A DNA stretch of 29,834 nt from S012-113 sp039714715. Lineage in GTDB: Bacteria > Bacteroidota > Bacteroidia > Cytophagales > Cyclobacteriaceae. A program made the translations under genes and the position numbers. How positions within the stretch are numbered: position 1 is the first letter of the stretch; each line of letters opens with the position of its first letter. The notes beneath the pieces are model-generated. The model worked only from the letters and a program-made list of their open reading frames with translations. It was not told the origin of the DNA and did no database searches. The stretch covers positions 1 through 29,834 of the forward strand of contig JBDLIU010000023.1 in the NCBI GenBank assembly GCA_039714715.1, read 5' to 3'. This document shows positions 1-7,875 of the stretch, one piece after another.

Positions 1-298
1 CATCTTCCCACTGCTCCTCAGGAACACGCGAATAATGAATCTCTCCTACAACCGGATACCAGGGCTTGTTGTTGCGTGTAAAATAATAACTATTTGCGCC
101 CAGCACATTGCCATCAGGAGATACATTCGTCCCCAGGTTTAAATGGCCTGTCAGGATTTGTTGCGGCTTTCGTACTATATTGATGCTGTAAACATTCTCA
201 GGGGATTGCTTTACCGAACATGAAACGATAATACATGCAAGCAGGCATAAAGCAATCAACCTGGGTTGTGTTTTTTTTAATAACCGGATTAAATTCAT
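1..298 (-). CDS. GH35-like beta-galactosidase lipoprotein, 5' part only (runs off window)
   Basis: The reading frame opens with ATG at 296-298 and stays open to the window edge (99 codons). Residues 1-27 form a lipoprotein signal ending in IIVSC, so Cys27 would be the lipidated residue. Residues ~70-99 read NSYYFTRNNKPWYPVVGEIH followed by YSRVPEEQWED. This matches the start of the GH35 barrel, where a 'GKPFxPxxGExHYSRVPxxxW' strand begins the catalytic domain. The family cleaves terminal beta-galactosides or related sugars, and here would act in the periplasm or at the outer membrane. It lies downstream of a GH20 fragment on the same strand. The catalytic glutamates are outside the window, so activity and completeness cannot be judged. 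A GH42 or other clan-A member is a less likely alternative. Confidence 0.75.
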   Translation of the reverse strand, partial: MNLIRLLKKTQPRLIALCLLACIIVSCSVKQSPENVYSINIVRKPQQILTGHLNLGTNVSPDGNVLGANSYYFTRNNKPWYPVVGEIHYSRVPEEQWED

Positions 299-334
299 GA
301 TTTCTTGTTATTAAAGTGTTGAATTTTTTATTGT

Positions 335-541
335 TCATCCTGTTTCTCCACCACTGAATCCGGGGCATAATAAATCCCTTTTTCTTATCATATAGGCATT
401 TACCGATTCCGATGCTTTCCAATGCTCGTATTTAACCTCATCCCCGCCTATGTGGATTACTTTTGAAGGAAACAACTCCATTTCCTCATCAAGTACATCG
501 GTGAGGAACTGGTACACTTTTGGGTCGCTTGTTTAAAATCT
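335..541 (-). pseudogene. GH20 beta-hexosaminidase fragment
   Basis: The minus-strand frame reads SDPKVYQFLTDVLDEEMELF and then PSKVIHIGGDEVKYEHW. The HIGGDE stretch is the GH20 catalytic motif, whose Asp-Glu pair handles substrate-assisted cleavage of N-acetylhexosamines. Only ~50 family-like codons remain of a family usually over 500 residues. An in-frame stop lies just upstream of the conserved part (near 540), and the similarity fades after 'SVNAYMI' before a stop. No start or signal peptide is present. An IS3-type transposase fragment begins a few bases further upstream, so insertion followed by deletion probably removed the N-terminal part. The fragment is not functional. Confidence 0.8.
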
Positions 542-597
542 AATACTGCTGGACAGATTTACCTTTAAAGTTAAGAGATAGTTTTCACATTTAGAAA

Positions 598-813
598 TTA
601 TAAAACTTTGTTGATCTTCCTCCTTTCTTTTAGGGTTTTCATTTTGATGTGATGTCTGTGAGATTTAATCTGCTTTGCCCTGCCAAAGTAAACATCGGCA
701 GGAGTCATATTATTAAGGGATTCATGGTATCGTTCATGATTGTAATAATGTACAAAAGATTCAAGTGACTCCCTTAATTGATCAGGAAAAAAGTAGTTTT
801 CCAGCTTCACCAA
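598..813 (-). pseudogene. IS3-type transposase, C-terminal fragment
   Basis: The 71-codon frame contains LENYFFPDQLRESLESFVHY followed by YNHERYHESLNNMTPADVYF. This is the C-terminal end of the rve/integrase core of IS3-family (IS150-like) transposases; the 'YNxxRYHESLxxxTPAxxY' block is characteristic. The DDE residues and the whole N-terminal half are missing. The frame can start only at a TTG, right where folD sequence on the other strand begins (~814), so the element was cut off by a rearrangement. The IS end on the low-coordinate side is probably near 545-550, next to the GH20 scrap. No matching second inverted repeat was found. Confidence 0.8.
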
Positions 814-1026
814 GCTGATATGGTAAAGGAGGGGGCAGTGGTAATGGACGTAGGAACTACCAGAGTTCTCTCAACTGCAACCAAATCAGGATTTCGGCTG
901 AAGGGAGATGTAAATTATGATGAAGTGGCTCCAAAATGTTCATACATTACTCCAGTACCCGGGGGCGTGGGTCCAATGACCAGGGTGGCATTACTCAGCA
1001 ATACTTTAATTGCTGCAAAAGAATAA
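814..1026 (+). pseudogene. folD: folD 3' fragment (methylenetetrahydrofolate dehydrogenase/cyclohydrolase)
   Basis: The plus-strand frame reads ADMVKEGAVVMDVG, then GDVNYDEVAPKCSYITPVPG and GVGPMTRVALLSNTLIAAKE before TAA. These are the signature C-terminal blocks of FolD, the bifunctional folate enzyme that interconverts 5,10-methylene- and 10-formyl-tetrahydrofolate. About 70 of ~290 codons remain. The N-terminal domain with the catalytic Lys is absent, and the upstream sequence switches directly to the antisense of an IS3 transposase. Folate metabolism is essential, so an intact folD is expected elsewhere; this looks like a broken duplicate or the scar of a rearrangement. An unlikely alternative is that the assembly joins two contigs here. 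Confidence 0.85.
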
Positions 1027-1080
1027 CAGTGATTCTGCTACATCAATTAAAGGCTGTCTACAAGCGGTTATCTCTTACAA

Positions 1081-3258
1081 TCAGTTATTTTCAAAACATA
1101 TTATCTCATGTGTTAAAATCTTTGGGATTGTAACTTCCAATCCATTATCGGAAGGGTTTACGGCAAGCTTTTGACCGGAAGTAACCGCTTGTACGTTGAT
1201 GTTTTGCGGTGGGATATTCAATTTTACCCTCACCCCGGTCAACGCAACCGGGGCTTCATGTACTTCAGGATGGACCGGGGATTTCCTGGAAGGTGACCAG
1301 TTAACCAAATGTACTATATAACGTTCTGGACGGTTCAATTCTTTGTCCTCAGGCTGGTATGTAACTGTCAGTTCAGTATTAAAAGGTGCGTCCGTTTCAA
1401 CCATCCTTTGAGGATAGACCTTGTCCAAAACTTTTTTAAAGGCTTCACGGTAAACCCAATACCCTTTATTATAATAACTTTCGCCTATAGGAAATCCAAT
1501 TAATCCAACCTTCCCACTTACTGCAAGTGCAGAATAGTCTGTTTCATGATCAAAGGGCCAGTGCCTGTGGCTTGTATAGTGCTCTGCACTCCTTTGATAA
1601 AGAGGTTCGCCAAGTATTGCCAGGGTTTTGGCACTGCCTGATACTTTCCACTGAGATGCACCATCATATAAAGCATACTCATAACCAGGCATATCTCCAA
1701 GTAAACCATCATCAGCAACAAGGTAAGCCGGTTTGTAAGGTGAGGTTCCCTGATATGAAAAACCGTACTGTTCCAGCCAGGGCTGTTTGTTTTCAGCCAT
1801 TAGCCCACCATTGTGGCAAACAATTAAGGAGCCCCCGTTTGAAACATATTTTTTCAACCGTTCAACTGTTTTCTTATCAGGCATTAGTTCATCAGGGACA
1901 ACAATTAATCTGTAGCGTTCCCATTCCTGCCCGTCTTCTGTTACATCAAACTGAAGATTCGCTTCCATCATCAGTTTAACAATGCCATATAGGTAAGGAG
2001 TCTTGTTCAGTTCCAGTGCAACATCAGGCATGAGCATGGCCGCCTCAGTCACCGGGGCTGCCTGGTCCAGCCAAGGCTCCAGTCGTTTGATCCTTCCAAA
2101 TGACTTGCCCAAAACATGGTAAACGGCCTTGTCAAGTTCCCCTCCCGGAGGCATCTGGTCGCCCACATCGCATCGTGCCGCATTAGCTACCAGGCTTGCC
2201 AATTCCACATCGAGTTGCTGTGGTAATTTTAAGCCCCCAAAATCGGCCCACGAAGCATTAAACCGTCCGGTCATGCCGTAAACAGGGATTCCAAAATTGC
2301 GCTGGTAACGTACCTGTAAAGGAGCGTATAAATAGCCCCAGCCCGGACTGGTAGGCAAAGCTTCAATGTCGGTGCTGTCCAGAAATTCGGCGCGTTCGCT
2401 GAGCCTTCCAATCCCTATGTCGTTAAAATCAGCCTGGCACCCGGGTTTAATCGAGTGGACTAGGTCTTTCATCCTCCTGTGAAAGTCCAGAAAGTTTTTG
2501 TTCTGGTGCTCGCGTTGTACATCTTTATTATACGGATCTTTCCCCTCTGCTTTTATTTGCCGGATGCACTCCTTGCAATAACATTCCGGGACAATAGGTT
2601 CGGCCATGTCAAACCAGGCCCCGTCAAGTTCATAGTTAGAAACCAATTCGGTAATATCCCTGGCAATATGATCGACGAATTCTTTATTGCCCAGGCACAG
2701 AGCCGTCCACCCTGGGGTCTGCCCTTTCGCAGGCCGGTAATCCGAACCGTCTTTTTTTACCATGTTCCATTCAGGATGGGCATCTCCCCTGTAATGATCC
2801 CAGGCTGTACAATAATATGCATATACAGCAACCCCACGTTCTTTACACGCCTTTACCTGCTCACCCATGAGATCGAACGACAAACCGGGATGAACCGGGC
2901 CATATTCGCTGGGATAGTAAAAATACCCATGCATGTCTTTGGCAAAAATTACAATCGAGTCCAGGTTTCCTTCCACGACCCGGTCTCCCCATTCGCGGGC
3001 ATTGAATTTGTCCCCGATTTTTGCTACATGCTCTGAATTGTGAAAGTCAAGATGTACTTTTCTCCAAGGGGTTTTAAAAGTTGTAAATCGTGTATCAATC
3101 CAATATTCATGTAAATTTTCGGTATAAGCAGCACGAGAAACTCCGGTCGAATAAGCTCTCAAAGGCATCACCTGTGTCGCAGCCAGGCCGGCTCCCATGG
3201 TCGTAATAAAATGACGACGGTTGTACGTTGATTTCATTGGTTTGGTATTTTGATTCAT
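1081..3258 (-). CDS. Tat-exported GHL6-like glycoside hydrolase with beta-galactosidase-type trimerisation domain
   Basis: 725 residues. The N-terminus carries a twin-arginine signal (NRRHFITTMGAGLAA, about residues 13-27), so the protein is exported folded; ATG codons at residues 1 and 8 are both usable. Residues ~45-370 have the look of a TIM barrel of the hypothetical glycosyl hydrolase 6 (GHL6) type, with blocks such as AKDMHGYFYYPSEYGPVHPG, VAVYAYYCTAW and LDGAWFDMAEP. In the last block, strand-end Asp/Glu residues are candidate catalytic or binding groups. A CxC..C cluster (PECYCKECIRQ) follows and could bind a metal. Residues ~410-640 resemble the GH42-type trimerisation (glutamine amidotransferase-like) domain, followed by a beta-sandwich. 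It is the last gene of the UroD-like/RhaT-like unit, 19 bases after the transporter. The substrate is unknown; alpha-fucosidase-like or uronate/rhamnose chemistry cannot be separated from sequence alone. Confidence 0.7.
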   Translation of the reverse strand: MNQNTKPMKSTYNRRHFITTMGAGLAATQVMPLRAYSTGVSRAAYTENLHEYWIDTRFTTFKTPWRKVHLDFHNSEHVAKIGDKFNAREWGDRVVEGNLDSIVIFAKDMHGYFYYPSEYGPVHPGLSFDLMGEQVKACKERGVAVYAYYCTAWDHYRGDAHPEWNMVKKDGSDYRPAKGQTPGWTALCLGNKEFVDHIARDITELVSNYELDGAWFDMAEPIVPECYCKECIRQIKAEGKDPYNKDVQREHQNKNFLDFHRRMKDLVHSIKPGCQADFNDIGIGRLSERAEFLDSTDIEALPTSPGWGYLYAPLQVRYQRNFGIPVYGMTGRFNASWADFGGLKLPQQLDVELASLVANAARCDVGDQMPPGGELDKAVYHVLGKSFGRIKRLEPWLDQAAPVTEAAMLMPDVALELNKTPYLYGIVKLMMEANLQFDVTEDGQEWERYRLIVVPDELMPDKKTVERLKKYVSNGGSLIVCHNGGLMAENKQPWLEQYGFSYQGTSPYKPAYLVADDGLLGDMPGYEYALYDGASQWKVSGSAKTLAILGEPLYQRSAEHYTSHRHWPFDHETDYSALAVSGKVGLIGFPIGESYYNKGYWVYREAFKKVLDKVYPQRMVETDAPFNTELTVTYQPEDKELNRPERYIVHLVNWSPSRKSPVHPEVHEAPVALTGVRVKLNIPPQNINVQAVTSGQKLAVNPSDNGLEVTIPKILTHEIICFENN

Positions 3259-3277
3259 ATAAACTGCTCATTCTGAT

Positions 3278-4351
3278 TTAATAGCCATTACTAATCATTT
3301 GTTCGCCAATATAACTTCCATAACTGGTAATGCAGAACGATACGATAAGTGTTATTAAGCCAATAATCAGTATGATATAAGTCTGTCTATTAACTTTTTT
3401 CCACTCTTTCATTATTACACCTACAATAAAGCTGAAGAAAATAAGCATCGACATGTGCAGCACCCAACTGGCAAACTGGAAGTTACCCATTTTCACATGT
3501 CCCAATCCATAAAAGAAAAACTGGAAACTCCACAGCATTCCGGTTAAAGCTGACCAGAGCCAGTTACGAAAGATGATATTGCCGGTTATGCCATTTTTTT
3601 GAGGAAGGAATTCTTTTAATGTCCCTTTCCTGATACCAGCAACTACAAACCAGATAAAATTAACAAGAAAACATCCCGATGTTGAAATGACCAATTTAGC
3701 ATTGCCTTCAAAATGGCCAGCCCCGTTTTGTGATGCTATATCAGCAATCGGTTGACCGTATTCAAGTGAAAGGTTAAAAACGCCTGAAAGTACTCCTGCC
3801 ACAATGGTAAGCAGCAGTCCAACCATCATATTAAACCCGGTCTTGTTAACTTCATCCGAATTCAGGTCTTTCTCTTTCTTAAACCCAGCCCACCCGCAAA
3901 TAATCACCCCACTCAGCGATAGTATCATTCCAAGGAGGACTATACCGCCCCCTGGTTTTGTAAAAAAGTCGCTAAGCCCTCCGAAAATCATCATAGGAAA
4001 AATAGTACCCAAAACGGCAGAAATACCAATGGCCAGGGTGTAGGTAAGAGAGTATCCGATGTGGTTGATGGCTTTCCCAAACGACATGCCCCCAAAGCCA
4101 TAGGCCCCACCAAGAAGAAAAGCTATCCAGAATGGTTTTGATGGGGCATCCAGAAGGATGTGGAAAAAGCCTGGTACAGTTGCCCAACCAATAAGCAGTG
4201 GCATGATTATCCATGCAAACAGTGCCTGTGCCAGCCAGAAAGTCCCCCATGACCATTTTCGAGTTTGTGTATTGGGCAAATAACAACTTGATGCAGAAAT
4301 GCCTCCAACTGCATGTAATCCTGTTCCTATGATTGGATTAGGGGTTATCAT
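3278..4351 (-). CDS. RhaT-family sugar/H+ symporter
   Basis: 357 residues, close to E. coli RhaT (344). The N-terminal 'GxGLHAVGGISASSCYLP...RKWSWGTFWL' pattern and the later AYGFGGMSFGKAINHIGYSL block match RhaT, including the conserved KWSWE/GTFW helix. About ten hydrophobic segments span the chain, as expected for an inner-membrane drug/metabolite-type carrier. RhaT imports L-rhamnose with a proton; the family in Bacteroidota may carry other deoxy sugars, so the substrate is inferred only. The gene lies 9 bases downstream of the UroD-like gene and 19 bases upstream of the GHL6-like gene, which suggests it imports that enzyme's product. No rhamnose isomerase, kinase or aldolase is present in the window, so a dedicated rhamnose pathway is not shown. 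Confidence 0.8.
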   Translation of the reverse strand: MITPNPIIGTGLHAVGGISASSCYLPNTQTRKWSWGTFWLAQALFAWIIMPLLIGWATVPGFFHILLDAPSKPFWIAFLLGGAYGFGGMSFGKAINHIGYSLTYTLAIGISAVLGTIFPMMIFGGLSDFFTKPGGGIVLLGMILSLSGVIICGWAGFKKEKDLNSDEVNKTGFNMMVGLLLTIVAGVLSGVFNLSLEYGQPIADIASQNGAGHFEGNAKLVISTSGCFLVNFIWFVVAGIRKGTLKEFLPQKNGITGNIIFRNWLWSALTGMLWSFQFFFYGLGHVKMGNFQFASWVLHMSMLIFFSFIVGVIMKEWKKVNRQTYIILIIGLITLIVSFCITSYGSYIGEQMISNGY

Positions 4352-4360
4352 TGATTGAGG

Positions 4361-5398
4361 TTACTTTTGTTTTATGGCTTTAAACAAAGCCTGGATGTTA
4401 GCAGGAGAGAGATCGGGCAGAACAGCTTCATGGCTTGGTGAAATGATCAAACCGGTTGGGAATAATTCTTTTAATTGAAAAACTTTTTCTGAAACATCAT
4501 CAGGTTTCCCATTTACCAAAAGGTTTTGGGCATCAACCCCGCCACAAAATGCAACTTTGCCGGAATAGTGTTCCTTCAGGTTAGGCGCATCCATTTCGGA
4601 TGCTAACGCTTGTACCGGATGAATGATATCAGCTCCCAGATCAGTAAGATCCTGAATAATCGGGAAGATTGAACCACACGAATGGTGCATTACCGTCAAC
4701 CCATAACTTTTGGCCTGGTCAATGAGTTTCTTCGTACCTGGAAAAACATATTCGCGCAAATTGTCAGCGTCAACCATTAAAGCTGTCTGACTCCCAAAAT
4801 CATTTCCAATTAAAACAGCATCTAGCATCCCTTTGGTCGATTCATAAAACAGCTCGTTAGCTTTCAAATAAAAATCGGTAATGCGATCTATTACGGCACG
4901 GAACATTTCAGGATTAGCAAGCATCACTAACATGGCTTGTTCCATCCCAAATGCAGCACAGACATCCTGAAAATGGGCACTCCATAGAATTCCCATCCTG
5001 ATCCGGTCTGAGGGGGCAGCGGCAACCCTTCTCCGGGATTCTTCACGGTCAAGGTATTTTGCCGGATCGGGCCAATCAAATTTTTCAACATCAACAGGTT
5101 CCGAATAATCTTCGAAAAAACCGGGGGCTGTCAGTGTTCGTTCGTCAGGCTTGTCCAGATGTTCGGTTTTGGCAAAATCAAAAGCGCAGGCAATGTGGTT
5201 CGATGGCGCATAACTGTAAGGTACTTCGATGGGATAAATATCATCATCAAGTGCGTCGCGAAGCTGGTCAATACTGTTTACCCCGAAATACTTCATTAAT
5301 GCCGGTTCAGCTGAAGGTACGGGCAACCCTAACCATGCAGCAGGCCTGTCGACAGGCAGGTGATTAATCGTAGCAAAAAAACGATCTCTGTGGTTCAT
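4361..5398 (-). CDS. Uroporphyrinogen decarboxylase-like (UroD/MtaA/CmuA-type) protein
   Basis: 345 residues with the UroD-superfamily barrel. The opening 'MNHRDRFFATINHLPVDRPA' is the usual N-terminus of this group. Residues 238-241 (HHSC) and Cys285 (AFCGGVD) form a His-x-Cys...Cys pattern, which in MtaA/MtbA/CmuA-type members binds the zinc that activates a thiol for methyl transfer. True heme UroD lacks this pattern, so methyl or methoxy-group chemistry is more likely than heme synthesis (inference). The gene is first in a three-gene unit with RhaT-like and GHL6-like genes, after a 240-base gap. No corrinoid-binding partner protein is encoded in the window, so the methyl acceptor is unknown. 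UroD-like proteins of uncertain function do occur next to glycoside hydrolases in this phylum. Confidence 0.75.
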   Translation of the reverse strand: MNHRDRFFATINHLPVDRPAAWLGLPVPSAEPALMKYFGVNSIDQLRDALDDDIYPIEVPYSYAPSNHIACAFDFAKTEHLDKPDERTLTAPGFFEDYSEPVDVEKFDWPDPAKYLDREESRRRVAAAPSDRIRMGILWSAHFQDVCAAFGMEQAMLVMLANPEMFRAVIDRITDFYLKANELFYESTKGMLDAVLIGNDFGSQTALMVDADNLREYVFPGTKKLIDQAKSYGLTVMHHSCGSIFPIIQDLTDLGADIIHPVQALASEMDAPNLKEHYSGKVAFCGGVDAQNLLVNGKPDDVSEKVFQLKELFPTGLIISPSHEAVLPDLSPANIQALFKAIKQK

Positions 5399-5466
5399 TA
5401 TTATTGTTCTTTCATCGATTTTATGTTACACATAGATTTTCCCGGTAAACAACCACCCGTATTTCA

Positions 5467-5637
5467 CTACGAGTAGGATGCTCCCTCAAGAATAACATTC
5501 TTTCCATTAAGCCAGGGGTACTTCAGACGAGAATAATTTTGCATTACCTCCAGTATCAGGGGTAGATTCCGTTTCTTTTTCAGCTGTACGGTGATCGTAT
5601 CTTCCACAAATGTCTTATTAGTTCTATTTATTGATAA
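5467..5637 (-). pseudogene. Unidentified coding remnant (3' end of a gene)
   Basis: The gap between the DUF1080 gene and the UroD-like gene holds a minus-strand frame of ~57 codons with no start codon of its own. It contains NKTFVEDTITVQLKKKRNLP and LILEVMQNYSRLKYPWLNGK and ends NVILEGASYS before TAG. Amino-acid composition and regular phasing look like real protein, and the basic stretch plus 'YPWLNGK' ending recalls the tails of some transposases, but I cannot name the family. The frame continues out of phase into the 3' end of the DUF1080 gene, so that junction is probably where the original gene was cut. No clear promoter or terminator is visible in this gap. Confidence 0.4.
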
Positions 5638-5638
5638 A

Positions 5639-6460
5639 TTATAATTCCCTTATCCAGATATTACGAAAGCTTATAGGTTCGCTCTCATCGCCATGGGCCT
5701 GCAACCTGATTGGCCCTTTGCCATGAAATATCGTTTGCGGCCAACCAATATACGGGGTTGTCCCATGTATTATTGAAGAGTGTTGAACGAGTACACCATT
5801 CAGCAGGACCGTAACAATTGGTTTGGTGCGATATGTGCTGTCGCTTTTATAGGTTGGTGCGGTATATATAATATCATACCTGTTCCATTCGCCGGGTTTA
5901 CGAACTGGGTTTACTAGAGGGGCAGTTTGTTTGTAAATGCTCCCTGCCTGACCGTTTGAATAGGTTTTGTTATTATACGAATCCAATATTTGTACTTCGT
6001 AATAGTTTTGTATGAAAATACCACTGTTACCCCGATATTGCCCTTCACCATGGATACCTTCGGGAATACGCCATTCGATATGTAACTGGAAATCACCAAA
6101 AGACTGTTTCGTTTGAATATCACCGGCATCTTTATTCACAGCTAATTCGCCGTTGCTAACAACCCACTCGGCATTTCCACTTGTTGATGCCCGGTACATA
6201 GCTGTATCTTTTCCCTTTACCATGGCATTTCTATTTGATGCCGCTTCCCACTGCGCTAAATCCCTGCCGTCAAAAAGTACGATGGCATCAGAAGGAGCTG
6301 GCGTAACTACATCAATTTCAGCACTCCCCGGTGTTACTATTTTTACTTCTGGCTCCCATATTTCTGTCATTTCAGGGGTCATCTGTGTTTGGGCCAATAC
6401 AATGAAAGAGGAACACAGTGCCAGGAATATTAATATTCCTTTTATTTTTAACATTCTCAT
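5639..6460 (-). CDS. Exported DUF1080 / 3-keto-disaccharide hydrolase-like protein (copy 1)
   Basis: The frame can be read from ATG at 6493 (284 residues), but that start overlaps the upstream gene by 22 bases. ATG at 6460 or 6454 places a clean Sec signal (MLKIKGILIFLALCSSFIVL AQ) at the N-terminus and is preferred. After a linker (TEIWEPEVKIVTPG) comes a PF06439-type jelly roll: 'PSDAIVLFDGRDL', 'FGDFQLHIEWRIPEG', 'YRGNSGIFIQNYYEVQILDS', 'GQAGSIYKQ' and the terminal 'FRNIWIREL'. Members hydrolyse or eliminate 3-keto-glycosides made by a partner oxidoreductase. The adjacent upstream gene (11 bases away) encodes exactly such a Gfo/Idh/MocA protein, so the two probably act together in the periplasm. 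A paralogue with the same linker lies at 15567-16325. Confidence 0.85.
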   Translation of the reverse strand: MRMLKIKGILIFLALCSSFIVLAQTQMTPEMTEIWEPEVKIVTPGSAEIDVVTPAPSDAIVLFDGRDLAQWEAASNRNAMVKGKDTAMYRASTSGNAEWVVSNGELAVNKDAGDIQTKQSFGDFQLHIEWRIPEGIHGEGQYRGNSGIFIQNYYEVQILDSYNNKTYSNGQAGSIYKQTAPLVNPVRKPGEWNRYDIIYTAPTYKSDSTYRTKPIVTVLLNGVLVQHSSIIHGTTPYIGWPQTIFHGKGPIRLQAHGDESEPISFRNIWIREL

Positions 6461-6471
6461 TTTCTCTTGTT

Positions 6472-7857
6472 TTAAATCTTTGGAAACTTCCATGGAACCC
6501 TGTATTCAGGTATAATGAGCCCATTGGATTTCGATGAATTGGTTATTCTTCTCTTGTCCCAATCATAAACCACACGCTCGTTTGCCCTGTACGAAAGATT
6601 TCCCAGGTGTGCATAAAGTGCGGCATGATGTCCTACTTCTATTCCGGCCTGAAGTTTTTCTCCATTTCTTATAGCATTTACAAAGTTTTTGCAGTGATCA
6701 GCATGTGAGATGTTTTGGCTTTTTTGTTCAACAGGTTCAACCCTGTAATTATTATGTTCTTTCGATATATCTTTTGATTTATCAACCGGTAACGAATCTT
6801 TAGCCTTGGTAATTCCTTCTCCAATTTCAGGAACAATGAACCATTTGTCGCGGTTGGCCACGAGTGTGCCATTGCTGCCAATAAATTTTATTCCGTAGTT
6901 TTGGTCGTAAGGCCCTGTTTGTATCCCTGCGTTTAGTTCCCAAACCAAATTATATCCTTCCATTTCGTATATAGTGGAAAGTGTGTCAGGCACTTCAATA
7001 GCCCTGTCGTGGTTTGCAAAATTACCACCCATTGAAAATACCGATTTAGGAGCACCTTTTTCTTTCATGGCCCACAAGGCTATATCAAACAGGTGAGCCC
7101 CCCAGTCTGTCATCATTCCGCCACCATAGTCCCACGAAAATCTCCAGTAACGGTGAAAACGGTTTTCGTTAAAAAGACGCTGAGGTGCAGGCCCTAGCCA
7201 GAAATTGTAATCTACACCGGCAGGCACTGCAGAATCGGGTACATGCGGACGGCCAGCCCCATAGTTAAAGTTCGACCAGCATTTTACCTGTCGTATTGTC
7301 CCCAATTTTCCGGATTGTACAAACTCAACAGCAGACTGCCAGTGGGTTCCGCTACGTTGTTGCTGCCCCACCTGTACTATATTGCCATATTTATTTGCAG
7401 CGTCAAGCATTACATTTATTTCGCCAATTGAGTTTGCAAGTGGCTTCTCAACATATACATGTTTCCCCATAGAACTTGCCTCCACCATAGGCAGTGCATG
7501 CCAGTGATCAGGGGTTCCGACAATCACAGCGTCTATGTCTTTATCTTCTATTACCTTCCTGTAATCTTTTTCTAAATGAGGTTTTTTATGCCCCATTTTT
7601 ACCAGTTTGGCTGCCCGGTCTTCCAAATAGGTATTATCTACATCACATAATGTTTTACAAACTACATTTGGCTGTTTTAGCAGATTTCTCAAGTTGTTCC
7701 ATCCCATATTTCGTACACCTATCAGAGCCAGGGTGATCTGATTTGATGGTGCTTCACAACCGAATAATGAGGAAGAAAAAATTGTAGGTGCAACAAATGT
7801 TGCTGCGCCTAAAACCGACGAGTTTGTTAGAAATTTTCTTCTGTTAGATTTTTTCAT
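6472..7857 (-). CDS. Tat-exported Gfo/Idh/MocA family NAD(P)-dependent oxidoreductase
   Basis: 461 residues. The Tat motif NRRKFLTNSS is at residues 5-14; Cys34 in SLFGCE could also be a lipidation site. The Rossmann fold starts at ~42 (ALIGVRNMGWNNL, a relaxed GxGxxG). EKPLANS (137-143) contains the conserved Lys, and DWGAHLFDIALW (251-262) contains the catalytic-type His255 and Asp258. The family oxidises or epimerises sugars. Exported members carry tightly bound cofactor and, paired with DUF1080 proteins, are thought to open glycosides through a 3-keto intermediate. NAD-dependent sulfoquinovosidases (GH188) belong to the same superfamily, which fits the sulfosugar reading of this operon, but I cannot assign this protein to that family. 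It lies 18 bases downstream of the TauE-family gene and immediately upstream of DUF1080 copy 1. Confidence 0.85.
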   Translation of the reverse strand: MKKSNRRKFLTNSSVLGAATFVAPTIFSSSLFGCEAPSNQITLALIGVRNMGWNNLRNLLKQPNVVCKTLCDVDNTYLEDRAAKLVKMGHKKPHLEKDYRKVIEDKDIDAVIVGTPDHWHALPMVEASSMGKHVYVEKPLANSIGEINVMLDAANKYGNIVQVGQQQRSGTHWQSAVEFVQSGKLGTIRQVKCWSNFNYGAGRPHVPDSAVPAGVDYNFWLGPAPQRLFNENRFHRYWRFSWDYGGGMMTDWGAHLFDIALWAMKEKGAPKSVFSMGGNFANHDRAIEVPDTLSTIYEMEGYNLVWELNAGIQTGPYDQNYGIKFIGSNGTLVANRDKWFIVPEIGEGITKAKDSLPVDKSKDISKEHNNYRVEPVEQKSQNISHADHCKNFVNAIRNGEKLQAGIEVGHHAALYAHLGNLSYRANERVVYDWDKRRITNSSKSNGLIIPEYRVPWKFPKI

Positions 7858-7875
7858 TTTTCTACATTTGTTTAA

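Noticed and set aside
1527..1979. 150-codon plus-strand frame inside the GHL6-like gene
   Set aside because: It is antisense to a clearly conserved protein, has no family-like motif, and is one of several shadow frames of that gene.
6472..7857. Oxidoreductase as GH109 alpha-N-acetylgalactosaminidase
   Set aside because: GH109 proteins are also Tat-exported Gfo/Idh/MocA members, but the typical EKPLANS motif and DUF1080 partner here differ from the GH109 sequence pattern I remember.
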